NCBI RefSeq assembly: GCF_001039275.2
Contig: NZ_CP030117.1
Location: 4,434,501 to 4,498,500, forward strand
Length of the DNA stretch: 64,000 nucleotides
Direction: 5' to 3'
Source: Brevibacillus brevis
GTDB taxonomy: Bacteria > Bacillota > Bacilli > Brevibacillales > Brevibacillaceae
The notes under the pieces were generated by a model. That model saw only the letters and a list, made by a program, of their open reading frames with translations, did not search any database and was not told the DNA's origin. Position 1 is the first letter of the stretch; the number at the start of each line of letters is the position of its first letter. Of the stretch, positions 63,138 through 64,000 are shown in pieces. The position numbers were made by a program, and so were the translations under genes.

Positions 63138-64000
63138 TTACGCCAGTCTGCCCCCAGCGACGACAATATTTCCGTTTTTGATTACCGTGTTTACGTGGTT
63201 GATTCCATACCGATATTGCAAGGTCATGAAATCAGGAACGTCAAAAATCGTGACATCTGCTTTTTTTCCAATCTCAAGACTGCCGACTTCATTGGCGCAG
63301 CGGATTGCGTGAGCAGCATTGATGGTAGCTGCCGTCAGCACCTCGGCTGGCGTCATCCCCATTTTCAGACACCCCAGATTCATGATGAGTGGGAGCGAAA
63401 CCGTTGGAGACGAGCCCGGATTGCAGTCTGTCGAAATCGCGACAGCCACGCCACGATCAATCATTTTCCTGCCATTTGCAGACTCTGCCATCAGGAAAAA
63501 CGCCGTTCCGGGCAGTAACACAGCGATGACACCCGCTTCTGCCATCTGTTCAATCCCCTTGTCGGAGGCGCGCAGCAAATGATCCGCAGATACCGCGCCA
63601 ACCGAAGCTGCCAGCTCTGCTCCTTCATAGGGTTCGATTTCGTCCGCATGAATCTTCGGCAGCAACCCATGACGGACCCCTGCTTCGAGAATGCGTCGGG
63701 ACTGTTCCGGGGTAAACACACCTCTTTCGCAAAACACATCATTAAAAACAGCCAGCTTGCGACGGGCGACCTCTGGGATCATTTCCTCGATGACCACGTC
63801 TACAAATGCATCCGGGTTTTCCTTGTATTCGCGCGGCACCGCATGTGCACCCATGAAAGTACTGACGATGTCGATGGAATGTTCCTCATGCAACTGCTTA
63901 GCGACCTCGAGCTGCTTTAGCTCATCCTCCAATGTCAGGCCGTAGCCGCTTTTCGCCTCGACGGTTGTGACCCCATGCAGCAGAAATTGGTCGAGACGCT
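63138..64000 (-). CDS. hutI: Imidazolonepropionase HutI, N-terminus outside window
   Basis: The frame is open to the right edge, so the 5' part of the gene is missing; at least 287 residues are seen. The family motifs are present: LLHGVTTVEAKSGYG, STFMGAHAVPREY, FCERGVFT, the metal His in KIHADEIEPYEGAELAASVGAVSADHL, and the metal Asp in STDCNPGSSPT. The enzyme opens the imidazolone ring to give N-formimino-L-glutamate in histidine degradation. YjiH follows in the same direction. Confidence 0.96.
   Translation of the reverse strand, partial: RLDQFLLHGVTTVEAKSGYGLTLEDELKQLEVAKQLHEEHSIDIVSTFMGAHAVPREYKENPDAFVDVVIEEMIPEVARRKLAVFNDVFCERGVFTPEQSRRILEAGVRHGLLPKIHADEIEPYEGAELAASVGAVSADHLLRASDKGIEQMAEAGVIAVLLPGTAFFLMAESANGRKMIDRGVAVAISTDCNPGSSPTVSLPLIMNLGCLKMGMTPAEVLTAATINAAHAIRCANEVGSLEIGKKADVTIFDVPDFMTLQYRYGINHVNTVIKNGNIVVAGGRLA

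Noticed and set aside
1..64000. CRISPR arrays, rRNA and tRNA genes
   Set aside because: No regularly spaced direct repeats, no rRNA segments and no cloverleaf with CCA-type 3' end were seen on either strand.

Overview
The window reads as chromosome of an endospore-forming, low-to-mid GC Firmicute of the Paenibacillaceae, most likely Brevibacillus. This is inference: strong GGAGG ribosome sites, frequent TTG and GTG starts, a SAM-I riboswitch on a methionine-salvage gene, Fur-box promoters, and a Firmicute-type iron-storing encapsulin operon. No rRNA, tRNA or CRISPR array was found.

Left part (1-31 kb), mostly chromosomal genes in short operons. A large serine recombinase cut by the window edge ends about 30 bp before the 3' remnant of an HtrA-type protease gene, which looks like one end of an integrated element. 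Next come a Fur-controlled DUF2325 gene, the IMEF cargo and encapsulin pair, an alpha/beta hydrolase, two aminotransferases (one is mtnE behind a SAM riboswitch), a second Fur-controlled gene of unknown function, and molybdenum-cofactor genes (moaC with an MFS transporter; a MoaD-MoaE fusion with a MoeB-type enzyme). These flank an operon of Ogt, a 2-oxoglutarate oxygenase and a radical SAM protein. An ABC exporter, response regulator and histidine kinase operon follows, with the regulator frameshifted. Then come aconitase, alanine racemase, a phosphodiesterase-like lipoprotein, DUF3892, a short UvrA-like ATPase, TetR/DUF4188, a medium-chain reductase, an IclR regulator and an aldo/keto reductase. 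The IclR and aconitase upstream regions share the same 17-bp palindrome.

Main feature (31.2-61.0 kb): a complete extracellular contractile injection system (eCIS), not a prophage, because no capsid, portal, terminase, integrase or lysis gene is present. The minus-strand arm, from about 57.3 down to 31.2 kb, encodes a membrane sensor with a degenerate cyclase domain, a Pvc15-type AAA ATPase, a Pvc16-type (DUF4255) terminator with an apparent ATC start, a small regulatory-fold protein, one sheath, a tube protein, chaperone-like proteins (including DUF6760), a second tube-like protein and a 1330-aa cysteine-free protein in the tape-measure position. It continues with a LysM protein, hub, spike, gp25, two baseplate-J-like wedge proteins, a beta-propeller/gpI-like protein and a conserved accessory protein. 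Gaps are short and several ATGA overlaps indicate translational coupling. The divergent plus-strand arm encodes a DUF4280 PAAR-like tip, a membrane-anchored MORN-repeat protein and a DUF4157 effector. The layout suggests a tail assembled in the cell, with membrane proteins of the same locus possibly anchoring or sensing it.

Right edge (61-64 kb): a PPOX flavoprotein, a YjiH-type membrane protein and the 3' part of hutI (histidine degradation).
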